From the NCBI GenBank assembly GCA_934755305.1, contig CAKVLD010000010.1, positions 1 to 64,000 on the forward strand: DNA of 64,000 nt, given 5' to 3'. Source of the DNA: an uncultured Clostridium sp. GTDB lineage: Bacteria > Bacillota > Clostridia > Clostridiales > Clostridiaceae. Below are positions 16,862 to 26,568 of this stretch, piece after piece. Each line of letters starts with the position of its first letter. Within the stretch, counting starts at the first letter, position 1. The notes under the pieces were generated by a model. The model was not told the DNA's origin. It was given only the letters and a program-made list of their open reading frames with translations, and did no database searches. Made by a program: the position numbers and the translations under genes.

Positions 16862-18595
16862 ATGAAAAGTTTAAAACAAAAAATAACAATATCAATTACT
16901 CTCTTAACTATATTTATTATTTTAGCCTTATCACTTTGCACATATTTTACAAGCAATAAATATCTAAAAAAATTATCAGATACACAAATTCAAGAAACTC
17001 TTGAAAATAACTACAATGCATTCTTATCTTATATAGATTTAATGCATGGAAAGCTAAAATTGTCTTCTGGAGTTTTAGTAGATATAAATAATACTAATAT
17101 TGAAGGTTCTACTGAAGCTGTTGACGAAATGTCTGCTAATTTTAACAATTTAGCTTCTATATTTCGTAAAGATGGCGATAACTTCATAAGAGTTTCAACT
17201 AATATGAGATATGATAAAGGCTCTAGAGCATTAAATACACCTTTAGAACAAAGTTCTGAAGCTTACAAAGCACTTTCAGAAGGTAATGAATATGTAGGTA
17301 CTACTTCTGTCTTAGGTTATGACTACAATACTTTATATAAACCTTTAAAAAATACCTCTGGTGAAATTATAGGGGCTTACTCAGTTGGTGTATCTATTAA
17401 TACTTCAACAAAAATAGTTTCTGATGCTCTATCCTCTTTAAAAATAATCGCAATAATGATAGCCATAATATCTATTATATTAACTATTATAGTAGCAACC
17501 ATAATTGCAAAAAAATTGACCAAATCTCTAAAGGAATTACTTAATGCTTCTAAAAATATAGAAAACCTAGATGTATCTAAAGGTATTCCAGAAAACTTAA
17601 TTAACTTAAAAGATGAAATTGGTGATCTTGCAAAAGTCCTAAACTTTATAATTAATAATCTTAAAGAATTTATGAATAAAGCTAATATTTTAGCTGATAA
17701 TGTAGCACAGCATTCTGATAATTTAATTATAGGTATAAATCAAGTTAACAATACTGCTGAAGAAATTTCTAATGTTGTTGTTCAAATTGCAGATGGTGCT
17801 AGTAAACAAGCTAAAGACACTGAAACTGGTGCTATAAAAGTTTGTAACCTTAATGAATGTATTGAAGATAACAATTATAATATGAATAAGCTTAACTTAG
17901 CTATGGAAGAAGTAAAAAAATATAAGAACGAAGGTATGAATTTACTTTCTAACTTAAAACTTCAAAATGATACTACAAATAGATCCATAAATAATATAAA
18001 TGAAGTTATAAATACCACTAATTTAAAAGCAAATGAAATAAGAAAATCTAGTGAAAGTCTTTCTGAGATTGCAGAACAGACAAATCTTCTTGCTTTAAAC
18101 GCTGCTATTGAAGCTGCACGTGCAGGGGAAGATGGTAAAGGATTTGCAGTTGTGGCTGAAGAAATTAGAAAACTTGCTGAAGAATCTAATGATTTTGCTA
18201 AAGCTATTCAAGATATAATAAATAACTTAACAAGTCAAACAGAAAATGCAGTAAGTAGTATGAATACCCTAACTTCTATAATAAAAAATCAAAATGTTAC
18301 TTTTAATTCTACTATAGAAAAATTTAATGGTATTTCTAACAACATAGAAAATTCAATACAAACTTTATCTTCCTTAAATAATACAACAACTTTAATAGAA
18401 AATCATAAAAATTCTATAACTGAATTAGTTCAAAATCTTTCTGCTATAGCTGAAGAAAATGCTGCTTCTACTGAAGAAGTTGCAGCTTCCGTTGAAGAAC
18501 AAACTGCTTCTATTTCTGAATTTAACACATCCATAGAAGAAATGAGTGATTTAGCAAATAATTTAAAAGAAAACATATCCCAATTTAAATATTAA
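16862..18595 (+). CDS. Methyl-accepting chemotaxis protein, tandem copy 1
   Basis: Membrane chemoreceptor of 577 residues. TM1 at about 10-30, an extracellular Cache-type sensor (about 35-190) with the block YNTLYKPLKNTSGEIIGAYSVG, TM2 at about 192-215, a HAMP linker, then a signalling domain. The hairpin tip that contacts CheA/CheW is intact (AEQTNLLALNAAIEAARAGE, then DGKGFAVVAEEIRKLAEES). The C-terminal block EENAASTEEVAASVEEQTAS contains typical methylation-region residues. The next two genes have the same length and layout, so this is a tandem duplication. AAAGGAGG precedes the ATG; a TATAAT lies at 16815-16820. The gene has its own terminator. Confidence 0.92.
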   Translation: MKSLKQKITISITLLTIFIILALSLCTYFTSNKYLKKLSDTQIQETLENNYNAFLSYIDLMHGKLKLSSGVLVDINNTNIEGSTEAVDEMSANFNNLASIFRKDGDNFIRVSTNMRYDKGSRALNTPLEQSSEAYKALSEGNEYVGTTSVLGYDYNTLYKPLKNTSGEIIGAYSVGVSINTSTKIVSDALSSLKIIAIMIAIISIILTIIVATIIAKKLTKSLKELLNASKNIENLDVSKGIPENLINLKDEIGDLAKVLNFIINNLKEFMNKANILADNVAQHSDNLIIGINQVNNTAEEISNVVVQIADGASKQAKDTETGAIKVCNLNECIEDNNYNMNKLNLAMEEVKKYKNEGMNLLSNLKLQNDTTNRSINNINEVINTTNLKANEIRKSSESLSEIAEQTNLLALNAAIEAARAGEDGKGFAVVAEEIRKLAEESNDFAKAIQDIINNLTSQTENAVSSMNTLTSIIKNQNVTFNSTIEKFNGISNNIENSIQTLSSLNNTTTLIENHKNSITELVQNLSAIAEENAASTEEVAASVEEQTASISEFNTSIEEMSDLANNLKENISQFKY

Positions 18596-18601
18596 CAAAG
18601 G

Positions 18602-18660
18602 AAAAGGGGTGTCGCACAATTAGTAATTAAGAATTTAATGCGACAACCCCTTTTCTATTT
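18602..18660 (+). terminator. Terminator of chemoreceptor 1
   Basis: AAAAGGGGTGTCGCA pairs with TGCGACAACCCCTTTT, followed by CTATTTTTTT. Confidence 0.9.
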
Positions 18661-18733
18661 TTTTATATTTAACTAAAAAAATAATAAATTTATACTTTAA
18701 ATTCTTATCTTTTATTCTATTTTTGTAATAATC

Positions 18734-18761
18734 TTTACGATTTGCCATTTTTTGATATAAT
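18734..18761 (+). promoter_or_regulatory. Promoter of chemoreceptor 2
   Basis: TTTACG (18734-18739), 16 bases, then TATAAT (18756-18761). The transcript leader is short and ends in the AGGGGGCG site before the ATG. Confidence 0.55.
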
Positions 18762-18791
18762 GTTCTTAATAACAATTATAGGGGGCGCTAC

Positions 18792-20525
18792 ATGAAAAGT
18801 TTAAAGCACAAAATTATTTTTTTAGTTACAATTTTAATAACACTTGCAATAACTACTTTATCAACTTTTACATTTTTAACTTCAAAGAAATATCTAAATG
18901 AACTCTCTAAATCAGAAATTCAAGAAAGACTTTCTAACAGTTATAATGCATTTCAAACTTACATTCAATCTTCTTATGGTGAAATAACTCTAACACCTCA
19001 AGGATTTGTAGATTCTAATAACAAACTCATTGATGGTAATAATGAAGTAGTAGATAAAATGACAGCTGACTTTAACAGTATAGCTACTATTTTTCGTAAG
19101 TCAGGAACTAAATTCTCAAGAATTTGTACAAACATGAAATATGATTCAAATGCACAAACATTATATAGTTCTTTAGATAAAGATTCCGATGTATACAAAG
19201 CACTTATTGATGGTAAAGAATTTTCTGGTACCACTACAATACTTAATCATGAATATAACACTTTATATAAACCAATTTTAGACTCATCAAATAAAGTCAT
19301 AGGAGCATATGCAGTTGGAGTTCCTACTTCTACTTCTTCAAAAATAGTTTCAGAAGCACTTAATTCATTTCGTATAATTTGCTTAGCTATTTCAATAATT
19401 TCTATTTTAATAAATATATTTTTTGTTGCTATAATGAGTAATAAATTAACTAAAAACTTAAAAACTTTAGTAAAAACCTCAAAGAATATGGAAAACCTTG
19501 ATATTTCGCAAGGAATCCCTAAAAAATTATTAACTTTAAAAGATGAAATAGGTGATCTTGCTAGAGCTTTAGATATAGTTATAAATAATTTAAAAGAGTT
19601 TATGGAAACCTCAAATCTATTAGCTGATAATGTTTTTGTACACTCTGATAAATTATCTTTTACTATGAACCAAGTTGATTCTACAGCCCAAGAAATCTCC
19701 AATGTTGTAGTGCAAATTGCTGATGGGGCTGGTAAACAAGCTAAAGATACAGAGGATGGGTACAATAAGGTTACAGAACTTAATAACTGCATAGAAAATA
19801 ATAACTTAAATATGGTTAAACTTAATTCGGCTATGAAAGAAGTTGATAAATATAAAAATGAAGGTATGAAAATGCTATCTAACCTTAAAAATCAAAACAC
19901 TAATACTAATGAATCTATAAGTAATATAGCTTCTGTAATAAACACCACTAATCTAAAAGCAAATGATATAAGAAAATCTATTGAAAGTCTTTCAAATATA
20001 GCCAAGCAAACTAACCTTCTTGCTTTAAATGCTGCCATTGAAGCTGCACGTGCTGGTGAAGAAGGTAAAGGATTCTCTGTAGTTGCAGAAGAAATTAGAA
20101 AGCTTGCTGAAGAATCTAATAGTTTTACAAATAGCATACAAGAAATAATAGATAACTTAACCAAACAAACAACAGAAGCTGTAGACAGCATGAATTTTTT
20201 AACTAATATAATTAAAAACCAAAATGAAATATTCAGTACTACCATTGATAAATTTAATGGTATATCTTACAATGTAGAATCTTCTATAGAAAGTTTAGAA
20301 TCTCTTAACAAGACAACTTCTATCATAGAAAAAAATAAGAACTCTATAATAAACCTTTTTCAAAATCTTTATAGAATAGCTGAAGAAAATGCAGCTTCTA
20401 CTGAGGAAGTTTCTGCTTCTGTTGAAGAACAAACAGCTTCAATATCTGAATTTAATGAATCCATAAAAGAAATGTCTAATTTCGCCAATGACCTAAAAAG
20501 TAATATATCTAGATTTAAATATTAA
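18792..20525 (+). CDS. Methyl-accepting chemotaxis protein, tandem copy 2
   Basis: 577 residues, colinear with the preceding receptor: TM1, Cache-type sensor with YNTLYKPILDSSNKVIGAYAVG, TM2 at about 190-215, HAMP and signalling domain with the same hairpin tip (AKQTNLLALNAAIEAARAGE). The sensor region differs more than the signalling region, as expected for receptors diverging in ligand. The RBS is GGGGGCG eight bases from the ATG. It has its own promoter and terminator, so the copies can be expressed independently. The long antisense open frames opposite it are composition artefacts. Confidence 0.92.
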   Translation: MKSLKHKIIFLVTILITLAITTLSTFTFLTSKKYLNELSKSEIQERLSNSYNAFQTYIQSSYGEITLTPQGFVDSNNKLIDGNNEVVDKMTADFNSIATIFRKSGTKFSRICTNMKYDSNAQTLYSSLDKDSDVYKALIDGKEFSGTTTILNHEYNTLYKPILDSSNKVIGAYAVGVPTSTSSKIVSEALNSFRIICLAISIISILINIFFVAIMSNKLTKNLKTLVKTSKNMENLDISQGIPKKLLTLKDEIGDLARALDIVINNLKEFMETSNLLADNVFVHSDKLSFTMNQVDSTAQEISNVVVQIADGAGKQAKDTEDGYNKVTELNNCIENNNLNMVKLNSAMKEVDKYKNEGMKMLSNLKNQNTNTNESISNIASVINTTNLKANDIRKSIESLSNIAKQTNLLALNAAIEAARAGEEGKGFSVVAEEIRKLAEESNSFTNSIQEIIDNLTKQTTEAVDSMNFLTNIIKNQNEIFSTTIDKFNGISYNVESSIESLESLNKTTSIIEKNKNSIINLFQNLYRIAEENAASTEEVSASVEEQTASISEFNESIKEMSNFANDLKSNISRFKY

Positions 20526-20530
20526 AAAAG

Positions 20531-20577
20531 TAAAAAGCAATATAAAAGTTTAGGATACTTTTATATTGCTTTTTTAA
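20531..20577 (+). terminator. Terminator of chemoreceptor 2
   Basis: AAAAAGCAATATAAAAGT pairs with ACTTTTATATTGCTTTTT, followed by T residues. Confidence 0.9.
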
Positions 20578-20687
20578 TGCTATTTTTTAATTTCATATTA
20601 TGTATCAATACAAACTTCCGTGTTATTTTCAAAATTATTGTTTATTTGGTATAATATTCTTAAATGGTATAAAGGAGGAATGTAAAA

Positions 20688-22421
20688 ATGAAAAGTTTGA
20701 AACAAAAAATAACATTAACAATAGCTATATTAACTATTGCCATAACAACTTTATTATGCTTATTTACTTTTACTACTAGTAAATCTTATTTAAGAAAACT
20801 ATCAGATAATCAAATAAAAGAGAATTTATCAGATACTTATAACGCCTTTCAAACTTATATAAAATTAAATTATGGGAATATAAAGTTAGAAAATAATACT
20901 TTTGTTGATTCAAATAATAAAAATATTGAGGGTGACAGTAAAGCTATAGACTCTATCTCATCTGATTTTGGTGACATAGCAACTGTCTTTAGAAAAGATG
21001 GTAATAACTTCATTAGAGTTTGTACAAATATGAAATATGACTCTGGAGATGTAGCTATTAATAGCATTCTAGATACTGACTCTGAAGCCTATGCTGCTAT
21101 ATCAAAAGGTGAAGATTATGCAGGAACCACAACAATATTGAATAACCAATATGACACCATATATAAACCCTTTAAAAATTATTCAGGCGAGGTAATAGGA
21201 GCATATTTTATAGGAGTTCCAACTACCACTTCTACTAAAATTGTATCTTCTGCCTTAGCTTCCCTTACTAAAATATCTTTAATACTTGCTGCAGTATCAA
21301 TAATATTAAGTTTATTTTTCAGTAATTATATAGCAATTTATCTAACTAAAAACCTACTTATTTTAGTGGAAGCTTTTAAAAATATTGAAAATCTAGATGT
21401 TTCTAAAAATATTCCAGATAAACTTCTAAATCTAAAAGATGAAATTGGTAATATGGCAAAAATACTCAATTCTGTAATTTTAACTTTAAGAAATTTTATG
21501 AATAATGCTAATACATTAACTTTAAATGTTACTAATCATTCTGAGAATTTAGAACTAAATATGAAACAAGTAACAGCTACTGCTAATGATATATCTAATG
21601 TTATTATTCAAATAGCTGATGGTGCTAATAAACAAGCCAAAGATACGGAATATGGAAATACTAAAATTTTAGGATTAAGTAAATGTATTAATGATACTAC
21701 TTCCAACATGGATAAGCTAAACTCTGATATGAAAGAAGTTGTATCCTATTCAAAAGAAGGGATGGACATGCTTGCAGAATTAAAAGAACAAAATATAAAT
21801 ACAAATAAATCTATAGATGACATAAGTTTAGTTATAGACACAACAAATAATAAAGCAAAAGAAATTAGTAAAGCTAGCGAAATGATCTTAAGTATAGCAA
21901 AGCAAACTAATCTATTAGCTTTAAATGCTGCTATAGAAGCTGCTAGTGCTGGAGAGTCAGGACGTGGATTTGCAGTTGTAGCTGAAGAAATTAGAAAGCT
22001 TGCTGAAGAATCTAATAACTTTACTAATACTATTGTAGAAATTATTAATAACTTAACTAAGCAAACAGAAAAATCTGTAACTACTATGGAATCTATACGA
22101 AGCACTGTAACTAAGCAAAACCAAGTATTTAATCTAACTTTAGATAAATTTAATGGCATTTCTAATAGTATCTCTTCTTCTATGAAGGCATTAAATACAT
22201 TAAACACTACTACTGATACATTAAAAAAACATAGAGATTCTATTACAGATATAGTTCAATCACTTTCTGCTATTGCAGAAGAAAATGCTGCTTCTACAGA
22301 AGAAGTTGCCGCATCAGTTCAAGAACAAACTGCTTCTATTTCAGAATTCAATAATTCTATAGATGAAATGTCTGATTTAGCTACTAATCTGAAAGAAAAT
22401 ATATCAAAATTTAAATATTAG
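20688..22421 (+). CDS. Methyl-accepting chemotaxis protein, tandem copy 3
   Basis: 577 residues with the same plan: TM1, Cache-type sensor ending in YDTIYKPFKNYSGEVIGAYFIG, TM2 at about 192-215, HAMP, signalling domain. Within the usually invariant hairpin tip, the Arg of IEAARAGE is Ser here (IEAASAGE), unlike its two siblings. That Arg is highly conserved in chemoreceptors, so this copy may couple differently to the kinase; this is inference. AAAGGAGG lies before the ATG and TATAAT at 20650-20655. It ends at a terminator shared with convergent sigF. Confidence 0.92.
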   Translation: MKSLKQKITLTIAILTIAITTLLCLFTFTTSKSYLRKLSDNQIKENLSDTYNAFQTYIKLNYGNIKLENNTFVDSNNKNIEGDSKAIDSISSDFGDIATVFRKDGNNFIRVCTNMKYDSGDVAINSILDTDSEAYAAISKGEDYAGTTTILNNQYDTIYKPFKNYSGEVIGAYFIGVPTTTSTKIVSSALASLTKISLILAAVSIILSLFFSNYIAIYLTKNLLILVEAFKNIENLDVSKNIPDKLLNLKDEIGNMAKILNSVILTLRNFMNNANTLTLNVTNHSENLELNMKQVTATANDISNVIIQIADGANKQAKDTEYGNTKILGLSKCINDTTSNMDKLNSDMKEVVSYSKEGMDMLAELKEQNINTNKSIDDISLVIDTTNNKAKEISKASEMILSIAKQTNLLALNAAIEAASAGESGRGFAVVAEEIRKLAEESNNFTNTIVEIINNLTKQTEKSVTTMESIRSTVTKQNQVFNLTLDKFNGISNSISSSMKALNTLNTTTDTLKKHRDSITDIVQSLSAIAEENAASTEEVAASVQEQTASISEFNNSIDEMSDLATNLKENISKFKY

Positions 22422-22426
22422 ATACC

Positions 22427-22464
22427 AAAAATTGAGAATTTAGATTCTAAATTCTCAATTTTTT
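22427..22464 (+). terminator. Bidirectional terminator between chemoreceptor 3 and sigF
   Basis: AAAATTGAGAATTTAGA pairs with TCTAAATTCTCAATTTT around a 3-base loop, with T runs on both strands. It separates converging transcripts. Confidence 0.88.
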
Positions 22465-22476
22465 GTAAATATATTT

Positions 22477-23232
22477 TTATTCTTTAAGTTCTTCTCTCAT
22501 AGACATTAATACTTTTTTTTCAATTCTAGAAACTTGTACTTGGCTTATTCCAAGCATTTTAGCTACTTGCACTTGAGTTTTATCTTTAAAATATCTAAGT
22601 ACAATAATTTGTCTAGCTTTTTCATCTAAATTTTTAAGTGCTTCCTTTAAAGCAATATTATTAATCATATCATTATCATCATTACTCTTTTCACTAAGTT
22701 TATCTATTAATAATACAGGGGCACCATCATCTTGATGTATTGTATCATACAAATATTGTAAACTCGAAGAAGATTCTATAGCTAAAATTATATCTTCTTT
22801 TTCTATTCCTGAATAACTAGAAATTTCATCAATAGTAGGCTCTCTCCCTAATTTTTTAGAAAGAATTTCTTTATCAAAATGAATTTTTCTAGCCATACTT
22901 TTTACATTTCTACTTATTTTAATCATACCATCATCTCGTAAAAATCTTTTTATCTCACCCATTATCATTGGTACTGCATAAGTAGAAAACTTCACATTAA
23001 ACTTTACATCAAAATTATTAATAGCCTTTACAAGGCCTATACAACCAATTTGAAATATATCCTCATAGTCATACCCACGATTTAAAAATTTTTTGCTCAA
23101 AGAGGATACAAGGGGAAGATTCATCTCTATAAGTTTATTCATAGCCATTTCATTTCCATCTTTAGCTAAAGGAAGTAACTCAGAATTATCTTCATAGTTA
23201 AATTCCACTCTCTTAAAATTCTCTTTATCCAT
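22477..23232 (-). CDS. sigF: RNA polymerase sigma-F factor
   Basis: First compartment-specific sporulation sigma factor (251 residues), which directs early forespore transcription. Region 2 includes YDYEDIFQIGCIGLVKAINNFD and KFSTYAVPMIMGEIKRFLRDD, region 3 follows, and region 4 ends with QVQVAKMLGISQVQVSRIEKKVL as the helix-turn-helix. I chose the ATG nine bases after a GTG that directly follows the spoIIAB stop, because the GTG has no usable RBS while the ATG is preceded by GGTGAAGG; either is possible. It is the last gene of spoIIAA-spoIIAB-sigF, held inactive by SpoIIAB until septation. Confidence 0.95.
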   Translation of the reverse strand: MDKENFKRVEFNYEDNSELLPLAKDGNEMAMNKLIEMNLPLVSSLSKKFLNRGYDYEDIFQIGCIGLVKAINNFDVKFNVKFSTYAVPMIMGEIKRFLRDDGMIKISRNVKSMARKIHFDKEILSKKLGREPTIDEISSYSGIEKEDIILAIESSSSLQYLYDTIHQDDGAPVLLIDKLSEKSNDDNDMINNIALKEALKNLDEKARQIIVLRYFKDKTQVQVAKMLGISQVQVSRIEKKVLMSMREELKE

Positions 23233-23241
23233 ACCCTTCAC

Positions 23242-23673
23242 CTAACTTATTGATTTAAATTTCTTCTTTAATACTACCTGTGTACCTTCTCCTTTTTTAC
23301 TATAAACCTCCATACTATCCATAAAAGATTCCATAACAGTAAATCCCATTCCTGATCTCTCTAAATCTGGTCTAGAAGTATATAATGGTTCTTTAGCCTT
23401 TTCTATATTCTCTATTCCTTTTCCATAATCTATCACCTTTACAGTAACTTCATTTTCTTCTAAAATTGCTTCAACTACTACCTTCTCATCTTCTTTTCCT
23501 TCATAGCCATGAATTATTGAATTTGTAACAGCTTCAGATACTGCTGTTTTTACGTCAGTTAATTCATCTAAAGTTGGATCAAGTTGTGATACAAAAGCTG
23601 CTATAGCAACTCTTGCAAACCCTTCATTTTGAGACTTGCTACAAAATTCAATTTTTACTTTATTATCCTCCAT
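23242..23673 (-). CDS. spoIIAB: Anti-sigma F factor / serine kinase
   Basis: 143-residue GHKL-fold kinase that binds sigma-F and phosphorylates SpoIIAA. The N box is AVSEAVTNSIIHGYEG, the G1 box VIDYGKGIENIEKA, and the G2 region SGMGFTVMESFMD. Length matches the family. It lies 13 bases after spoIIAA and touches sigF, consistent with translational coupling within one operon. Confidence 0.95.
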   Translation of the reverse strand: MEDNKVKIEFCSKSQNEGFARVAIAAFVSQLDPTLDELTDVKTAVSEAVTNSIIHGYEGKEDEKVVVEAILEENEVTVKVIDYGKGIENIEKAKEPLYTSRPDLERSGMGFTVMESFMDSMEVYSKKGEGTQVVLKKKFKSIS

Positions 23674-23686
23674 AAAAACCCCTCCA

Positions 23687-24022
23687 TTAAATATACTTTA
23701 ATGCTTCTCTCACATCGTTATAACAATTTATCACTTTAAATAAGCCCGATAGTTCAAATACTCTACTAACTCCTTTTTTCACATCAGTTATTGCAAGATT
23801 TCCTCCAATTTGCTTTAACTTTTTATATCTTCCAACTACAACCCCTATGCCTGAACTATCCATAAAGGTTACTCCAGAAAAATTGAGTATTACTTTTTTT
23901 ATATTATCTCTTTCAATTCTATCATCAATTTTCACCCTAACTTCCTCTGCACTGTGATGATCTAATTCTCCAACTAAATTAATAATAAGTTTTTCATCTC
24001 TATTATCAAAACTTAGATACAT
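23687..24022 (-). CDS. spoIIAA: Anti-anti-sigma factor
   Basis: 111-residue STAS-domain protein. In its unphosphorylated form it releases sigma-F from SpoIIAB. The phosphoacceptor motif is TFMDSSGIG, with Ser57 the likely modified residue. It is the first gene of the operon. The RBS is modest (AGGGT nine bases from the ATG), whereas a perfect AGGAGGTGA lies about 35 bases further upstream without a start codon after it. That unused site may be part of a leader structure. Confidence 0.95.
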   Translation of the reverse strand: MYLSFDNRDEKLIINLVGELDHHSAEEVRVKIDDRIERDNIKKVILNFSGVTFMDSSGIGVVVGRYKKLKQIGGNLAITDVKKGVSRVFELSGLFKVINCYNDVREALKYI

Positions 24023-24088
24023 ATTATGTTACCCTATAGGTTACTTCCCTAGAGTAATTCACCTCCTCTTCTTAAGCTCTTTTCCCAT

Positions 24089-24118
24089 ATTTTAGCACAT
24101 TTGTAAAGCCAAAGTCAA
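24089..24118 (-). promoter_or_regulatory. Possible sigma-A-like promoter of spoIIAA
   Basis: Read leftward, TTGACT (24113-24118), 18 bases, then TAAAAT (24089-24094). I did not see a convincing Spo0A box (TGTCGAA) or sigma-H -35 nearby, so the usual control of spoIIA is not confirmed by eye. Confidence 0.35.
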
Positions 24119-24166
24119 TCTTTAGTAAAACTTTTTACATCTATTCCCATAAAACAAAAATATAAT

Positions 24167-24203
24167 AAGCGAAGCTTGTTGAAAATTTTCAGAAACTTCG
24201 CTT
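24167..24203 (-). terminator. Terminator after the Lon-like gene
   Basis: Read leftward, AAGCGAAG and CTTCGCTT form an 8-bp stem with a 21-base loop, followed by a loosely T-rich tail. Confidence 0.6.
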
Positions 24204-24210
24204 AAATCTC

Positions 24211-26520
24211 TTATACATCCTTAATATTATTTTTATTTATACTAGGTTTATATTTTCTTATCTCCTTACAAATAATCTCATAAAAATAATCTATACTTTC
24301 ATTATCTTCTAACATCATAAGCTCTATTGCATCATCTAAAGTATCCATAGTATAGATATGAAATTCACCCTTTTCTACTGCATCTTCCACTTCTTTTTCC
24401 AAAATAATATCATCTTTATTGCTTGAAGGAATTAAAACGCCTTTATTTTTTGTATTATTTAAAAGCTTACATGTCTTATAAAATCCTTCTATTTTTTCAT
24501 TAACTCCTCCTATAGGTTGAACTTCACCAAATTGATTTATTGAACCTGTAACTGCAATATCTTGCCTTATTCCTTTTTTACTTAATGCAGACAACATACA
24601 TAAAAGCTCTGATACTGATGCACTATCACCATCTATAGTTCCATAAGTCTGTTCAAAACTCAAATGAAAGTTAACAGGTAGCTTTTCATAAGGATTTATC
24701 AAATTACTTATTAAGCCAGAAAGAATATTTATAGATTTTTCATGTATATTTCCAGATAAATTACTTTCTTTCTGTATATCTATTATCTTTCCATCACCTA
24801 TAGCAACTACGCAAGTTACTCGCATTGGTTTACCAAAACTATAATAACCTGAATTTAATACTGCTAAAGCATTAATTGTTCCTATTTTACGTCCTTCTAC
24901 TGAAAGTAAGATTTTATTATCCTTATACATTGACATTATTTCATTCTCAATAAGCTCTTCTTCATAAGCTACCTTAATTATGTCCTCACCCATGATATTT
25001 CTTTCTGATACTTCGTTATTAGCTAATATTATTATCTTATCTATGTCATTATTATCTAAGCTTAACTTATTTTTATCACTAGCTATTCTAAATAAATATT
25101 TTATTATTTCCTTTATAGCATTATCATCAATATTAGTTAAAGAATATTTCTTACATCTTTCTAATACATAATTTTTTAAAGCTTTACCCTTAATTTCATC
25201 ATAATCAATAAACTTTGAAAATTCTGCTCTTAGAGGGAATAACTTCTTAAAATCTTCATCAGCATCATATAAAATATCATAACTTTCATAATCGCCAATT
25301 ATAATAATCTTGGCATTAACTGGTAGAGCTTCAGGTTTTATTCCATTTATAGATAGTAAATCCAAATAACTTTTACTAGTATTTATATTTACTTTACCTG
25401 TTATTAAAGACTTTTTCAAATAGTAATAACTATTAGGATTACTTACAAGCTGACTTAACCTTAATATTACACAACCTTCATTAGCTAATATCAAAGAACC
25501 TGGGGTAATTAAAGATAATTCACTTTTATAAGATCCATTATGACTTTCATATTCTACAGTTCCTATTAGATTTTCCACATTTGGATCTTCCTCATAAATA
25601 ACTCTAGGAGTTTTATAGTTACTATTATCCACCAAAACTGCTATATCAAACTTATTTAAAATTTCATTTATAGCCTTTTCATCATCTTCTACGTTTATAC
25701 TATAGCAATCAACCAAACTTTCTTCTATATTAAAAAATAATTCTTCTAAATATTCATAAGCATCATCATCATCGATAAAGTTTATAAGACAAGCTTCTTT
25801 TTCTGGTTCTAATTCTACATTTAAAAATTCTTTATATATTTCTTTAAGTTTTTTAAGTGAGGTAATTTCTATATTCTTAAGGTTTTCTAGTACAACCTCA
25901 GCTCTCTTTTTTAATTCTGCAGCCTTTTCAATTATACTACCTTTTTCCTTTTCTGGAAGTTCATCGTACTCCTTTTCAGTCATAGCTTCATTATCTTTTA
26001 ATGGTATAAAAGCAAAACCTCCTGTAGTTGCTTTTACATCAAAGCCATCTTTTTTTGCTATCTCAACTAACTCACCTATATATCCACTTCTTTTAGTATG
26101 AATATCTTCAATTATGCTATCTTTTTCTGATTCTGAAGAAGTATTATAAAATTCCATAGCCACTTCAAAATAACTATTTTTTATATTTTCAACCTCTTCT
26201 TTTAATTCCTTACCTTTTCCATTACTTAAAAAAATAGCCTTAGGCTTCCTTGGATCATCAATAGTACCATAACAAATATCCTTTGGCTCTTTACTATCTT
26301 TATATAATCCTTTAATAAAAGTAACTAAATCATCTAGTTTCTCTTTAGAAAAGGAATCTATTAAATATAAATTATAACCATCTTCTTTAATCTTAATAGC
26401 TCTTTCTATTCTCTTATAGGCAGATTTTATTTTGGTAATATCTTTGAGTCTTAAATCACCGTCTCCCTCGCTTAAATTAATATTAAATACTACTTCACTT
26501 GGAGTTAACTCTTTTTTCAT
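24211..26520 (-). CDS. Lon-family protease with degenerate ATPase region
   Basis: 769-residue protein ending in an S16 (Lon) proteolytic domain. The catalytic dyad is Ser633 in DGDSAS and Lys676 in NEKIEGF, 43 residues apart as in Lon. The N-terminal two thirds align by architecture with the AAA_32-type Lon-related proteins (LonH/YcbZ-like). The expected Walker A (GxxGxGKT) position after YNLYLIDSFS reads SKEKLDD, so ATP binding there looks lost. A charged helical insertion (about 180-260) is present. The start ATG has only a weak GGGT site. Its location beside spoIIA resembles the clostridial lonB neighbourhood, but control by sigma-F is inference. Confidence 0.8.
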   Translation of the reverse strand: MKKELTPSEVVFNINLSEGDGDLRLKDITKIKSAYKRIERAIKIKEDGYNLYLIDSFSKEKLDDLVTFIKGLYKDSKEPKDICYGTIDDPRKPKAIFLSNGKGKELKEEVENIKNSYFEVAMEFYNTSSESEKDSIIEDIHTKRSGYIGELVEIAKKDGFDVKATTGGFAFIPLKDNEAMTEKEYDELPEKEKGSIIEKAAELKKRAEVVLENLKNIEITSLKKLKEIYKEFLNVELEPEKEACLINFIDDDDAYEYLEELFFNIEESLVDCYSINVEDDEKAINEILNKFDIAVLVDNSNYKTPRVIYEEDPNVENLIGTVEYESHNGSYKSELSLITPGSLILANEGCVILRLSQLVSNPNSYYYLKKSLITGKVNINTSKSYLDLLSINGIKPEALPVNAKIIIIGDYESYDILYDADEDFKKLFPLRAEFSKFIDYDEIKGKALKNYVLERCKKYSLTNIDDNAIKEIIKYLFRIASDKNKLSLDNNDIDKIIILANNEVSERNIMGEDIIKVAYEEELIENEIMSMYKDNKILLSVEGRKIGTINALAVLNSGYYSFGKPMRVTCVVAIGDGKIIDIQKESNLSGNIHEKSINILSGLISNLINPYEKLPVNFHLSFEQTYGTIDGDSASVSELLCMLSALSKKGIRQDIAVTGSINQFGEVQPIGGVNEKIEGFYKTCKLLNNTKNKGVLIPSSNKDDIILEKEVEDAVEKGEFHIYTMDTLDDAIELMMLEDNESIDYFYEIICKEIRKYKPSINKNNIKDV

Positions 26521-26568
26521 TCTTAATTATTACCCACTTTAAAAACTGCTTTTAACAGTCTTACTTAA

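Noticed and set aside
19247..20245. Long antisense open frames opposite the second chemoreceptor (similar ones opposite the third)
   Set aside because: They mirror the codon pattern of the coiled-coil receptor genes, have no RBS and no recognisable domain.
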